The notes under the pieces: generated by a model
Seen by the model: the letters and a program-made list of their open reading frames with translations, nothing else
The model's database searches: none
Told to the model about the DNA's origin: nothing
Made by a program: the position numbers and the translations under genes
Shown here: positions 1 to 10,561 of the stretch, piece after piece
Layout of the letters: every line of letters starts with the position of its first letter
How positions within the stretch are numbered: the first letter of the stretch is position 1
Assembly: GCF_905171765.1 (NCBI RefSeq)
Contig: NC_053392.1
Span: forward strand, 36,464,956 to 36,528,955
Length of the DNA: 64,000 nucleotides
Direction of reading: 5' to 3'
DNA from: Bufo bufo
Taxonomy: Eukaryota > Chordata > Amphibia > Anura > Bufonidae

Positions 1-317
1 AACTGTAGAAACCGCATCCGGCACTAAAACCAATGTAAGCTAATGGATGCTGATCCAGAACCTTTGACTTATATTTTTTTTTGTGCCAGATTCGGCATGT
101 TCAGTTTCTCATGCCGCACACAAAAACGCTGCTTGGAGAGATTTTGTGTCAGGCATGGGAAGGCAACAAACTGGACCATAATACATTCTGGTGCACTCCT
201 TCCGGTTTGTTCAGTTTTGTCCCCATTGACATTGAATGGGGACAAAACTGAATCGTTGTGCTTCGGTTTTGAGAGCGTGTGCTGGATCTCAAAACTGGAC
301 AGTACAAAGCAGATGTG
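1..317. repeat. Foldback non-autonomous element (MITE-like)
   Basis: The region has inverted symmetry around a perfect palindromic core (arms 210-224 and 238-252, TTCAGTTTTGTCCCC and its complement). Similar peptides read on both strands, as expected of a foldback. The right end (GTGAAAGTAGCCTAAG) resembles ends of amphibian hAT-type miniature elements. The left end probably lies at or beyond the window edge. No coding capacity is believed. Confidence 0.5.
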
Positions 318-950
318 AAAGTAGCCTAAGAGAGAAAAAGAAGGAACAAAAGAGAGAAAATATGAATGAAACAAAGAATATGACTGAAAGAAAAAGACAG
401 TGAAGGTGAGAAAAGTGAGAAAAAGAGAGGAAGAGAGAGCGAAAGAAGTAGGAACAAGAGAGAAATTATGACAGAAAGAGACAATGAATGAGAGAGAAAC
501 TGAGAGAAAAAGAAAAGGGCAAAAGTAAGAGAAAAACAGAATATGAAAGAAAGAGGGAAAGAAAGAAAAGGTGAAGCTAAAAAAAAAGAAAGAGGGAGAG
601 TATAGGAGAGGAAGAGAGAGAAAGAAGAAGAAACAAGAGAGAAGTAAGAAAGAGAATGTGAGAGAATGAGAGAAAATGAGACTAACAGAGTGAGAATATT
701 ATTGAAAGAGAGAGAGTATAAAGTTAAGAGAAAATGTGAGAGAAAATGTAAGGCGGAGGAGAAGCTCACCTTCCATAAAATGTTGAACTGTCTGAAAGCT
801 TATAAATGTGTGCAATGTTTTATTGATGCTGTCACGACCTGTTGGTGATGTCATACTTTGCGATGGAGGTGGTGTTCCTAAGAAGACAGCTCAGGGAGAT
901 ATCCTAGTCACCATATTAGGAAGGAAACAACCATCCTGACTTTCCAGTGT
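318..950. repeat. GA-rich tract plus flank, copy A of a distant direct duplication
   Basis: 318-765 is almost pure purine (GAGA/GAAA) low-complexity DNA. The following segment 770-950 matches 63140-63330 in the same orientation at most positions, including the phrases AAGCTTATAAATGTGT, CGACCTGTTGGTGA and GATATCCTAGTCACCATATT. Serine/phenylalanine/leucine-rich reading frames on the minus strand are artefacts of the purine tract. Confidence 0.75.
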
Positions 951-1095
951 GGGAATGTAAGAGTATGATGCTGTAAAACCCACCTTAGTAAAGTCTGGAG
1001 GGTACTTTAGTTTGGCCCTTTCTGCACCAAAAGACTCTTGGGTGTAGCACATGCAAGCATATTTTATGTGTGGTATATAGTTGGACAATGAACTA

Positions 1096-1602
1096 TGATC
1101 GGAATTCCAAAATTGGATTCGCCGAGAAGCTGAATTTCCTCATGCTTCGTGGTAATTAATTTTATCTAAAATGGTAGCTGAAAATATAAAAAAAATTATA
1201 CTCACCTCATCCACTTGATCACAGAGGGGCCGTCCGCTCCCATCTTGATAAAGGAAAACCTGCCAAAGGACCTTGAAGACGTCACCATGGGAGGGATCAT
1301 GCTGGCTATGAGCAGGTCCTTTGGCTGGTTTTCGTCAATCAAGAAGGTAATGAACGGCCTCTCTGCGATCAAGTGGATGAGGCAAGTATAATTTTTTTTT
1401 TTATTCCAGATTAATCCCCCCAAGCACCTGAATGTGAGTCTCAGATGCTGCGATTAGCGTTGCACGCGACACCTGAGGGGTTAAATATGGGGGGCGCTCG
1501 GTCGCTGTTCCCAGTCACTGTGCCCACTCCATACAATGAAAAGCTATTCGTGACAAAGTAATTCGTAGCAAATCAAATTTTCAAAAACTTCACTCATCTC
1601 TA
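1096..1602. mobile_element. Foldback element with CTCATCTCTA end (hAT-type MITE)
   Basis: The right end reads ACTTCACTCATCTCTA, the terminus shared by several elements here. The left end is worn. The centre (1200-1390) is an imperfect palindrome beginning CTCACCTCATCCACTTGAT and ending with its near complement, with a GACGTCA core. The next bases, ATGACTAA (1603-1610), loosely match ATGAACTA (1088-1095), a possible worn target duplication. Confidence 0.5.
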
Positions 1603-1916
1603 ATGACTAACATCACAAAAAACATGAAAGAGTGAGAAAAAGGAGAGAAAGGCAGAGAAGAAAAAGGTGGCAGAGAGAGAATATTATCTTTCAGTAAAAT
1701 AATATTTCTGATATTGCTTCTCATCTTTCCCCCAAATAATTTCAGATTGGACCCTTGGGTACTCGCGTTCAGCCTCCTATTAAAGGTAATTTCCTTCCTG
1801 AACCTCGCTTACACCTTTAACATATTTACATGTCTTAATTATGCCACCCTTTTCCCTTCCTTCCTCAGGACTATACAAATTGAGTTCTTTAAATTTTTCT
1901 CAATCAGTTTTATACT
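1603..1916. other. Unassigned AT-rich DNA with a short GA-rich stretch
   Basis: 1620-1685 is purine-rich like the tract at 318-765. The rest is AT-rich. I see no gene, and no family is recognised. Confidence 0.5.
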
Positions 1917-2215
1917 TAAAGGGGTTTTCCCATCTGAGACAATGGGGGCATATCGCTAGGAGAGGTGGTACATTGAGAACGAAGGTCTGAAAGTTGCGAA
2001 GGGCTCACTGCAAATGCGCAGCCACCGTTCAGATCCATTTCTATGGGGCCGCCTAAAACATCCGAGCGCTGGCTTGGCCATTTCTGTTGGCCCCATAGAA
2101 ATGGATGGGAGCAGTGGCCGCTCAAGCGCAGTGCGTTACCATTCAGTACTACGGGTTGAGCGCTTGGTAGTGGCCGGATCCATTGTCTCGGATTGGAATA
2201 TCATAAGTCTTTCCA
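1917..2215. repeat. Foldback element with TTAA-type left end
   Basis: It starts at TTAAAGGGGTTTTCCCATCT and carries an internal inverted pair (about 2027-2056 against 2088-2115, built on CCATTTCTATGGGGCC). ATTGTCTCGG near 2188 mirrors GAGACAAT near 1937. The right TTAA is not evident. Frames on both strands are by-products of the symmetry. Confidence 0.4.
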
Positions 2216-2255
2216 CCATTTTCATAGCCCATCTAGGAAGGAAGGAAAAACACTG

Positions 2256-2910
2256 AGGGGGAGATTTATCAAAACTGGTGCAAAAGAAAACTGGCTTAGC
2301 TGGCCATAGCAATCAATCAGAGGGAGCCAAAGGAGCTCTGAAAAATGAAAGGTGGAATCTGATTGGTTGCTATGGGCACTTAAAGAGGACCTTTCACCTT
2401 GAAAAACATTGTGAACTAAGTATGCTGCCATGGAGAGCGGCGCCCGGGGATCTCACTGCACTTACTATTACCCCTGAGCGCCGGTCCGTTCTCCCGTTAT
2501 GCCCTCCGGTATCTTCACTCACTAAGTTATAGTAGGTGGTGTCTGCCCTTGTCCTGTGGGCGTCTCCTTCTCCTAGGCTGTAGCGCTGGCCAATCGCAGC
2601 GCACAGCTCACAGCCTTGGAGAAAAAAACCTCCCAGGCTGTGAGTTGTGCGCTGCGATTGGCCAGCGCTGCAGCCTAGGAGAAGGAGACGCCCACAGGAC
2701 AAGGGCAGACACCGCCTACTATAACTTAGTGAGTGAAGATACCGGAGGGCATAACGGGAGAACGGAGCGGCGCTCAGGGGTAATAGTAAGTGCAGTGAGA
2801 TCCCCGGGCGCCGCTCTCCATGGCAGCATACTTAGTTCACAATGTTTTTCAAGGTGAAAGGTCCTCTTTAAGCCAGTTTTCCTTTGCACCAGTTTTGATA
2901 AATCTCCCCC
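2256..2910. mobile_element. Outer foldback element with GGGGGAGATTTATC ends
   Basis: The left arm GGGAGATTTATCAAAACTGG is mirrored on the right by CCAGTTTTGATAAATCTCCC, giving inverted arms of about 40 bp (GGTGCAAA...AAAACTGGCTTA included). A shorter inverted pair (CATAGCAATCAATCAG and CTGATTGGTTGCTATG) lies in the left half. It is non-coding and hosts the palindrome at 2380-2871. Confidence 0.65.
2380..2871. mobile_element. Near-perfect 492-bp palindrome bounded by TTAA
   Basis: TTAA at 2380-2383 and 2868-2871 bound two arms of about 240 bp that are nearly exact reverse complements (AGAGGACCTTTCACCTTG at the left, its complement at the right, centre near 2625). A 102-residue frame reads almost identically on both strands, which proves the symmetry and argues against coding. 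TTAA boundaries suggest a piggyBac-type miniature element inserted into the element at 2256-2910. Confidence 0.75.
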
Positions 2911-4453
2911 AGAGTGTGTGTAAGACCGTGAACCGGAGAGGGCTCCCCAGGATACAGCGAAGTCACAGACGAGGAAAGCGACACAAAGTTTTGTGCAAAA
3001 AAACAAAAACTTTACTAAAATAGTAAAATAATCACAACAATATAAAGGTGCACCGAAAATCTTATACCCCGGCCCCACAGTCACTGTCCATGTCCAGTTG
3101 GACAGACCTATCGCGGTGGCGCACACAGCAGAGCCTGCAAGTCAATACTGTGCCACAATAGAGAGGACAAACCTAGCCGATGGCGCACACAGCAGAGACT
3201 GCAAGTCGATACTATGCCGCAATACAACTCTATAAAGCCTGCCAACATGCAAGTCCTATCTGACTAAATAACTATTTGCAGGTCTAGACTTATTTTCTGA
3301 TACTTCAGGCGCCACTACTATGATGTGATGAGTAAATGGATTTACTGACCTGCGTCCGTTCTTTGTCAGAGGATGTCTTTTAACCGAGATGATCACCAGG
3401 CCCTTAGTACTCATGTGGCCTTGCTTGGTAGTTAAACTTCTGTTGAAAACGTTGTAAACAGTCCTCCTGAAACGATTCCTGTTCCAAAGAGCAGGTTCTA
3501 GGTGAGGGACAACAACTAGTCCCCCTCCACTGCGTCCCTGATCACTACCGGACACTCAGACACCAGGATGTAACAGTCTCACACAGCCAGACCTTCCACC
3601 ATGTCAGCTTTCTCTGTCACTTCCTGGTTCTTATTCTAGCTGCAGCAGCATGAGTCATTCTCTCCTTTGCATATTTAAAATTAGCAGTGACTTAGCTGTA
3701 ACAGAGAACCAGCGGCCTCCTGTCGCCGAAATGCAAAATGACAATCCCAAAGTTTAACTATGCACCAGCATTATACAGGAAGAGCTGTTCCACAATGTCA
3801 CATGTGTACGAGCCAAAGAAAGAGAAAAGAAGACTTTTTGCTTAGTTGATAAGTGCCGTAGGTCTAAGTTTTGGGGATGGTGCAGGGGCAGTGTCCCATT
3901 TGGCAGTGGTAGTAGGGCCCTGCATGTTTAAGGGTATTTGCAGAATGTGATTCTATGCTGTGTATGTATATTGCTGTAATTCCATCTAACAGGCTAGTGT
4001 TCTCTTGCATATAATTACACCCAATCACCCCTAAGTGGTGCTGGCACCACATATATATGTAGAGCAGTGGAAAAGGAAGTAATCAGCTGAGAGCAGTGCA
4101 GCAAGGGCAGCATAAGTTTGGTTTTTAGCCAAGTAAAGCGACCTCTAACATCAGACCTACGAAGTCTGATGCCTCAGCCAGACTAAAGGGACAGATTAAA
4201 GAACCAAAGACCAAAGCTAGGGCTGGACCTGCTGTACCTGAAGTGAGCTGAACAATTAGCTACCCCTCTGAGTTGTGTGCAGACCATGGGTAAGCCTCAG
4301 GTAAGAATCCCAGTTTGTTGAGAGAGTGTAAGGAGAGACTAGATTTGTTAAGAGTGTTCCCTCAGCCTATATACTCCATTAGCACCCAAGGTGAGACGGG
4401 AGTTAGCTTACGGTGCCTGTTTACACTCTACGGTTAAAAGGGTTGTCCGGGTA
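2911..4453. other. Unassigned 1.5-kb stretch
   Basis: No gene with recognisable domains is present. A block from about 2919 (TGTAAGACCGT) to about 3583 (ACAGTCTCACA) has LTR-like ends but lacks a target duplication and a clear polyadenylation signal. A minus-strand 99-codon frame (3256-3555) has no recognised similarity. 3600-4450 shows nothing I can name. Confidence 0.4.
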
Positions 4454-4855
4454 TAGTGATGAGCGGCAGGCGTCATATTCGAATGTGCGATATTTCGTGA
4501 ATATTTTTTAGAATATTCTCGAATTTAAATATTCTTTAGGAATAGTGTTTATTGCGAATTTTCGGAATGCTAATTTTTGTAATGAGAATTTTCGTAATGC
4601 AAATTTTCGTAATGAGAATCAATGAGATTGTGAAAACTCAGATCCGATTATATATTCTAACCCCCAGGCGTTCCCATGGTGACGGGGACGCTTGTTGGGG
4701 AGGAGTATGCCAAAGTGGAACAACTGTACAGATTTAAAAAAAAAAGACGAATATTCTAAAAAAACTAATATATTTGTTTTTTAGAATATTTTTAATATTC
4801 TGAAACAAGAATATATAGCAATATAACGAATATTCGGAAAAAAATGAATGTAGAA

Positions 4856-4985
4856 CAATTTAGCTAATATAGTGCTATAATCTTCTTTTTTAATAGTTGT
4901 AATTTTTTTCCAATCTGAACTTCAGATGAGAAAAAATTACAACTATTAGACAAAGAAGATTATAGCACTATATTAGCTAAATTGC
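4856..4985. repeat. Long hairpin at the core of the foldback element
   Basis: Two arms of about 55 bp (4856-4911 and 4930-4985, including TTTAGCTAATATAGTGCTAT and its complement) are separated by under 20 bases. Transcribed, this would give a long, nearly perfect RNA hairpin. Confidence 0.7.
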
Positions 4986-5279
4986 TCTATATTAGTTTTT
5001 TTTTTAGAATATTCTCTATATTGCTATATATTAGTTTTTTAGAATATTCATAATATTCTAAAACAAGAATATATAGCAATATAGCGAATTATTATATTAT
5101 GAAAAGTCGCATTCCGAAAATTCTCATTACAAAAATTTGCATTATAAAAATTTGCAATCAACACTACTCCTAAAGTCAAAGATATTGCAGCCTTCTCATT
5201 GGCCCACAAGCTAGAAGGAGGGAGGGATCATGTGTACTGATTAAAAAAAAAATCTCTAATATTCGAAGTTACGAATATA

Positions 5280-6499
5280 CACTCACCTAAAGAATTATTA
5301 GGAACACCATACTAATACGGTGTTGGACCCCTTTTGCCTTCAGAACTGCCTTAATTCTACGTGGCATTGATTCAACAAGGTGCTGATAGCATTCTTTAGA
5401 AATGTTGGCCCATATTGATAGGATAGCATCTTGCAGTTGATGGAGATTTGAGGGATGCACATCCAGGGCACGAAGCTCCCGTTCCACCACATCCCAAAGA
5501 TTCTCTATTGGGTTGAGATCTGGTGACTGTGGGGGCCATTTTAGTACAGTGAACTCATTGTCATGTTCAAGAAACCAATTTGAAATGATTCGAGCTTTGT
5601 GACATGGTGCATTATCCTGCTGAAAGTAGCCATCAGAGGATGGGTACATGGTGGTCATGAAGAGATGGACATGGTCAGAAACAATGCTCAGGTAGCCCGT
5701 GGCATTTAAACAATGCCCAATTGGCACTAAGGGGCCTAAAGTGTGCCCAGAAAACATCCCCCACACCATTACACCACCACCACCAGCCTGCACAGTGGTA
5801 ACAAGGCATGATGGATACATGTTCTCATTCTGTTTACGCCAAATTCAGACTCTACCATTTAAATGTCTCAACAGAAATCGAGACTCATCAGACCAGGCAA
5901 CATTTTTCCAGTCTTCAACAGTCCAATTTTGGTGAGTTCGTGCAAATTGTAGCCTCTTTTTCCTATTTGTAGTGGAGATGAGTGGTACCCGGTGGGATCT
6001 TCTGCTGTTGTAGCCCATCCGCCTCAAGGTTGTGCGTGTTGTGGCTTCACAAATGCTTTGCTGCATACCTCTGTTGTAACGAGTGGTTATTTCAGTCAAC
6101 GTTGCTCTTCTATCAGCTTGAATCAGTAGGCCCATTCTCCTCTGACCTCTAGCATCAACAAGGCATTTTTGCCCACAGGACTGCCGCATACTGGATGTTT
6201 TTCCCTTTTCACACCATTCTTTGTAAACCCTAGAAATGGTTGTGTGTGAAAATCCCAGTAACTGAGCAGATTGCGAAATACTCAGACCGGCCCGTCTGGC
6301 ACCAACAACCATGCCACGCTCAAAATTGCTTAAATGACCTTTCTTTCCCATTCTGACATTCAATTTGGAGTTCAGGAGATTGTCTTGACCAGGACCACAC
6401 CCCTAAATGCATTGAAGCAACTGCCATGTGATTGGTTGACTATTTAATTGCATTAATGAGAAATTGAACAGGTGTTCCTAATAATTCTTTAGGTGAGTG
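5280..6499 (-). mobile_element. Tc1/mariner element A, complete with both ends
   Basis: Inverted terminal repeats start CACTCACCTAAAGAATTATT at 5280, with the complement ending at 6499. Both are flanked by TA (5278-5279 and 6500-6501). Length is 1220 bp, a normal size for a Tc1-like element, and it contains one transposase frame on the minus strand. It is inserted in the hAT-type element 4454-6589. Confidence 0.9.
5287..6363 (-). pseudogene. Tc1-like transposase A, one in-frame stop
   Basis: A cut-and-paste transposase frame of 359 codons runs from 6363 to 5287 with a single interruption, TGA at 5847-5845 (codon 173). The N-terminal part carries the helix-turn-helix DNA-binding region (GLSISQSAQLLGFSHTTISR). 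The DD34E catalytic residues are present in AWSDESRF, FQQDNAPCH and SPDLNPIENLWD. The stop lies in the first third of the catalytic domain, before the second aspartate, so the protein as read is dead. The frame is otherwise unshifted, and the TGA is one transition from CGA (Arg), consistent with CpG decay. The last codons run into the terminal repeat. Confidence 0.9.
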
Positions 6500-6589
6500 T
6501 ATATCACTATATTCTAAATATTCGCAAATTCTCAAAGTGCTGATATTCGCAATAAAAATTTGCAATTCGAATATTTGTGATCAACACTA

Positions 6590-6894
6590 TCCGGGTTCAG
6601 AGCTGAGCCCGCAAATGCAATGACAGCAATAGTAAATGTTTGAGTGACACTGACATACATAGCTATGGGTAGACGCACATTTGACTAAGTTAACATACAG
6701 TGTGTTAAAAACACATTTTGCTGGCATATCTCATGTTTTTTCAAATTCCAAAGCTTCCAAAATTGTCCCTTATCAGGTGCAAGATGTAGACCTGGTAGGT
6801 AGGTCACAGCAGTGGCATGATGAAGGAAGCAGCAGCAGCCGTACAGAACATGATGGTTGGCAGGTCACAGCAGTGGCATAATGGTAGCGGTTAG
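6590..6894. other. Host flank with remnants of a minus-strand hAT element
   Basis: The stretch GGTCACAGCAGTGGCATGAT at about 6803-6822 recurs at about 7241-7260, on the other side of a small foldback insertion. I see no coding sequence. It probably belongs to the 3' end of the hAT remnant that continues at 7380. Confidence 0.35.
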
Positions 6895-7235
6895 GAATGA
6901 GCAAACCCGTGGAAGTTCGGGTCCACCAGGTTTGGCCGAACTTCAGGTCAAAATTCGGGTTTGATACCCGAACTTGACCCCGAACCCCACTGAAGTCAAT
7001 AGGTACCCGAACTTCACTTTATTATTTTCCGTTATAGCATGGTTACTGTATATCCGAAAATACAATTCTTAAAACATAATGCAAAACAATATGGCCATTT
7101 ACGGGTTAAAAAAAAAATTAACTAACCTCATCCACTTGATTGTGCTGCAGTAGCTTCTTCTATCTTCACTGAACAGAACCTGTGATATGCGTGATGACGT
7201 CACATAACCATGTAATAATGGAAAATAATAATAAT
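6895..7235. mobile_element. Foldback element with GAGCAAACCCG/GTTCGGG end and CRE core
   Basis: The left end resembles other GAGCGAACCC...GTTCGGG termini (compare 28712). The interior holds CCTCATCCACTTGATTGTGC and a perfect TGACGTCA at 7195-7202, the module shared with 1200, 17860 and 21730. The right boundary is set where the flanking sequence resumes and is approximate. Confidence 0.45.
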
Positions 7236-7379
7236 GGAAGGTCACAGCAGTGGCATGATGGTGGAGGTGACATGATGGAGGCGGCAGCAGCAATAGCTGT
7301 ACAGAACATGATGTAGGCAGGCAGGCAGCCACCAACAAGGCCAGATCTATTCATCAGCCTCAGCCAGAGGAGTGTGAAA

Positions 7380-7548
7380 ATTCTTGTGAATCCAGGCTTA
7401 GTTTATTTTGACAAAAGTGATGTTTTGGACATTGGCGGGGGACAACTTAGTCCTTTGGTTGTCACCACACCTCCCGTGGTGCTGAAAATACTCTCTGAAA
7501 TGACACTGTAGGGACCCCTGTTCGGAGACTGTATTCTCCTGAATATAT
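7380..7548 (-). pseudogene. hAT transposase, C-terminal dimerisation end (fragment)
   Basis: Read on the minus strand, this encodes the end of a hAT-family transposase: the ESIFSTTGGVVTTK-like motif followed by KLSPANVQNITFVKIN, with a frame change between the two parts. In the family this region forms the C-terminal dimerisation domain. The upstream part is cut off by the Tc1 insertion starting at 7552. Earlier codons probably continue at 16757-17233, after the inserted DNA. Confidence 0.65.
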
Positions 7549-7551
7549 ATA

Positions 7552-9134
7552 CACTGCTCAAAAAAATAAAGGGAACACAAAAATAACACATCCTAGATCT
7601 GAGTTAATTAAATATTCTTCTGAAATACTTTGTTCTTTACATAGTTGAATGTGCTGACAACAAAATCACACAAAAATAAAAAAAATGGAAATCAAATTTT
7701 TCAACCCATGGAGGTCTGGATTTGGAGTCACCCTCAAAATTAAAGTGGAAAAACACACTACAGGCTGATCCAACTTTGATGTAATGTCCTTAAAACAAGT
7801 CAAAATGAGGCTCAGTAGTGTGTGTGGCCTCCACGTGCCTGTATGGCCTCCCTACAATGCCTGTGCATGCTCCTGATGAGGTGTCGGACGGTCTCCTGAG
7901 GGATCTCCTCCCAGACCTGGACTAAAGCATCTGCCAACTCCAGGACAGTCTGTGGTGCAACGTGACGCTGGTGGATAGAGCGAGACAGGATGTCCCAGAT
8001 GTGCTCAATTGGATTCAGGTCTGGGGAACGGGCGGGCCAGTCCATAGCATCAATGCCTTCGTCTTGCAGGAACTGCTGACACACTCCAGCCACATGAGGT
8101 CTAGCATTGTCTTGCATTAGGAGGAACCCAGGGCCAACCGCACCAGCATATGGTCTCACAAGGGGTCTGAGGATCTCATCTCGGTACCTAATGGCAGTCA
8201 GGCTACCTCTGGCGAGCACATGAAGGGCTGTGCGGCCCTCCAAAGAAATGCCACCCCACACCATTACTGACCCAATGCCAAACCGGTCAGGCTGGAGGAT
8301 GTTGCAGGCAGCAGAACGTTCTCCACGGCGTCTCCAGACTCTGTCACATCTGTCACATGTGCTCAGTGTGAACCTGCTTTCATCTGTGAAGAGCACAGGG
8401 CGTCAGTGGCGAATTTGCCAAACTTGGTGTTCTTTGGCAAATGCCAAACGTCCTGCACGGTGTTGGGCTGTAAGCACAACCCCCACCTGTGGTCTTCGGG
8501 CCCTCATATCACCCTCATGGAGTCTGTTTCTGACCGTTTGAGCAGACACATGCACATTTGTGGCCTGCTGGAGGTCATTTTGCAGGGCTCTGGCAGTGCT
8601 CCTCCTGTTCCTCCTTGCACAAAGGCGGAGGTAGCGGTCCTGCTGCTGGGTTGTTGCCCTCCTACGGCCTCCTCAACGTCTCCTGATGTACTGGCCTGTC
8701 TCCTGGTAGCGCCTCCATGCTCTGGACACTACGCTGACAGACACAGCAAACCTTCTTGCCACAGCTCGCATTGATGTGCCATTCTGGATAAGCTGCACTA
8801 CCTGAGCCACTTGTGTGGGTTTTAGACTCCGTCTCATGCTACCACTAGAGTGAAAGCACTGCCAGCCTTCAAAAGTGACCAAAACATCAGCCAGGAAGCA
8901 TAGGAACTGAGAAGTGGTCTGGGGTTACCACCTGCAGAACCACTCCTTTATTGGGCGTGTCTTGCTAATTGCCTATAATTTCCACCTGTTGTCTATCCCA
9001 TTTGCACAACAGCATGTGAAATTGATTGTCACTCAGTGTTGCTTCCTAAGTGGACAGTTTGATTTCACAGAAGTGTGATTGACTTGGAGTTACATTATGT
9101 TGTTTAGGTGTTCCCTTTATTTTTTTGAGCAGTC
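7552..9134 (-). mobile_element. Tc1/mariner element B, complete with both ends
   Basis: The left end CACTGCTCAAAAAAATAAAG at 7552 and its complement ending at 9134 are flanked by TA. Length is 1583 bp with one transposase on the minus strand. Its right end sits only 10 bp from the start of the next Tc1 element, in a TATATATA run. Confidence 0.9.
7812..8837 (-). pseudogene. Tc1-like transposase B, two in-frame stops
   Basis: A 342-codon minus-strand frame from ATG at 8837 to the stop at 7812, with no frameshift and two TGA codons at 8675-8673 and 8405-8403. N-terminal helix-turn-helix: [22 protein letters not shown]34E residues sit in LFTDESRF, MQDNARPH and SPDLNPIEHIWD. The first stop falls just after the DNA-binding region and the second 18 bases before the first catalytic aspartate. 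I chose the internal ATG because MRRSLKPTQ is the usual start position; the upstream extension begins with TTG. It is a standard family length, inactivated by point mutations only. Confidence 0.88.
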
Positions 9135-9555
9135 TATATATATACAGTACAGACCAAAAGTTTGGACACACCTTCTCATTCAAAGAGTTTTCTTTATTTT
9201 CATGACTATGAAAATTGTAGATTCACACTGAAGGCATCAAAAACTATGAATTAACACATGTGGAATTATATACATAACAAACAAGTGTGAAACAACTGAA
9301 AATATGTAATTCTAAGTTCTTCAAAGTAGCCACCTTTTGCTTTGATTACTGCTTTGCACACTCTTGGCATTCTCTTGATGAGCTTCAAGAGGTAGTCCCC
9401 TGAAATGGTTTTCACTTCATAGGTGTGCCCTGTCAGGTTTAATAAGTGGGATTTCTTGCCTTATAAATGGGGTTGGGACCATCAGTTGCGTTGAGGAGAA
9501 GTCAGGTGGATACACAGCTGATAGTCCTACTGAATAGACTGTTAGAATTTGTATT

Positions 9556-9606
9556 ATGGCAAGAAAAAAGCAGCTAAGTAAAGAAAAACGAGTGGCCATC
9601 ATTACT
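9556..9606 (+). pseudogene. Tc1-like transposase C, first codons
   Basis: The ATG at 9556 opens the N-terminus of a Tc1-like transposase (KEKRVAIITL), which then runs into the TTAA where the piggyBac element inserted. The frame resumes at 16280 with the rest of the helix-turn-helix. Confidence 0.75.
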
Positions 9607-9610
9607 TTAA

Positions 9611-9872
9611 CCACCTCCGGACCGCTGTACGCAGATTCGCGTTCCGGAGGTGGCAGCGCTGCGCACAATCACGCATATACGCGTCATCTCGCGAGACGCG
9701 AGATTTCGCTCAAAGCCGGCCCGCGCATGCGCATCGCGGGCCGGCAAAATTCAAAGAACAAGTTCGTCACCAGCCTGCCAGCAACGATCATTGGCTGGCA
9801 GGCTGGCGATTTTCAAAAAATCCAATCAAAAGTCATATAACAGATCATATTAGTAAATATGATCTGTTATAT
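9611..9872. repeat. Four successive hairpins at the piggyBac left end
   Basis: Perfect or near-perfect stems: 9611-9653 (CCACCTCCGGA with TCCGGAGGTGG), 9715-9745 (GCCGGCCCGCG with CGCGGGCCGGC), 9771-9805 (CAGCCTGCCAGC with GCTGGCAGGCTG) and 9835-9872 (ATATAACAGATCATAT with its complement). The inverted copy at 41980-42333 keeps the same plan with different stems. They may serve as subterminal transposase-binding sites, but that is inference. Confidence 0.75.
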
Positions 9873-10561
9873 GGCTTGTCTGCTCCTGTGCTGGTCCTTT
9901 TCGTCGGTTGGATCCAGCAGAGGAGCAGACTGAACTGTGAGTAGCACCAAACACTACACCTTAGCCCCAGATCACCCCCCTGCACCCCAATTAACCCTTT
10001 GATCACCCCTTTGATCGCCCCTGTCAATCACTAGTGAAAGGAAAAAAAGTGATCAGTGTAAACTGTCACTTTTTTTTTTCACTGGTATTGGCTGTTAGGT
10101 TTTAGGGATAGTTTAGGCCCCTTGGTTAGGTAGTTAGCGTCAGTTAGCGCCCACCCCACCGCACCGCAGTCACTTTTATTCGCTGAATAGCGTATCGCTA
10201 ATCAGCATTTGTACTTTTATAGTTTCTGTAAGTGATCAAAACTGATCACGGTCAGATCTATAATAGTATTAGTGTCACTTTAGTTCGCCCTCCACCCAAA
10301 ACGCAGTGTTTGCCCGATCAGGCCTGATCGGTCGCCCACACGTGCGTTCACCCACGCCCGCCCCACCGCAGTAACAAAAAAAAAAATTTTTTTGATCACT
10401 GCACATTCATTTTACACGCACTGCGGCGATACAAAAATCAGTTTTGATATTTTTTATCAACCGCAGCGGCCTCCGGTACTTCGCTAGCCTCCCCTTTGTA
10501 AGACAGGCTTGCTTTTTTTCTTGGGTAGTCTCAGGGAATACCCCTAAATTTAGTAGTCCAA

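Larger units (their letters stand above)
4454..6589. mobile_element. hAT-type foldback element, copy 1 (TAGTGATGAGCGGC end), with nested Tc1
   Basis: It begins TAGTGATGAGCGGCAGG and ends GCAATTCG...GATCAACACTA. Flanks TCCGGGTA (4446-4453) and TCCGGGTT (6590-6597) form an 8-bp target duplication with one mismatch, as expected of hAT elements. Without the Tc1 insertion it is about 0.9 kb and made of inverted repeats rich in GAATATTC-like motifs. It is the same family as 59017-60988, sharing TTCTCATTGGCCCACAAGC and GGGAGGGATCATG. No transposase is present. Confidence 0.75.

Noticed and set aside
43..374. Overlapping frames on both strands near the window start
   Set aside because: They are mirror images caused by a foldback element.
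326..769. Long Ser/Phe/Leu-rich minus-strand frames over purine tracts (also 62226-63050)
   Set aside because: They read through GA-rich low-complexity DNA and have no domain or composition typical of a protein.
2394..2857. Two 102-codon frames with nearly the same protein on opposite strands
   Set aside because: Explained by the near-perfect palindrome at 2380-2871.
2919..3583. Possible solo LTR (TGTAAGACCGT to ACAGTCTCACA)
   Set aside because: The flanks show no target duplication and no polyadenylation signal was found, so the ends may match by chance.
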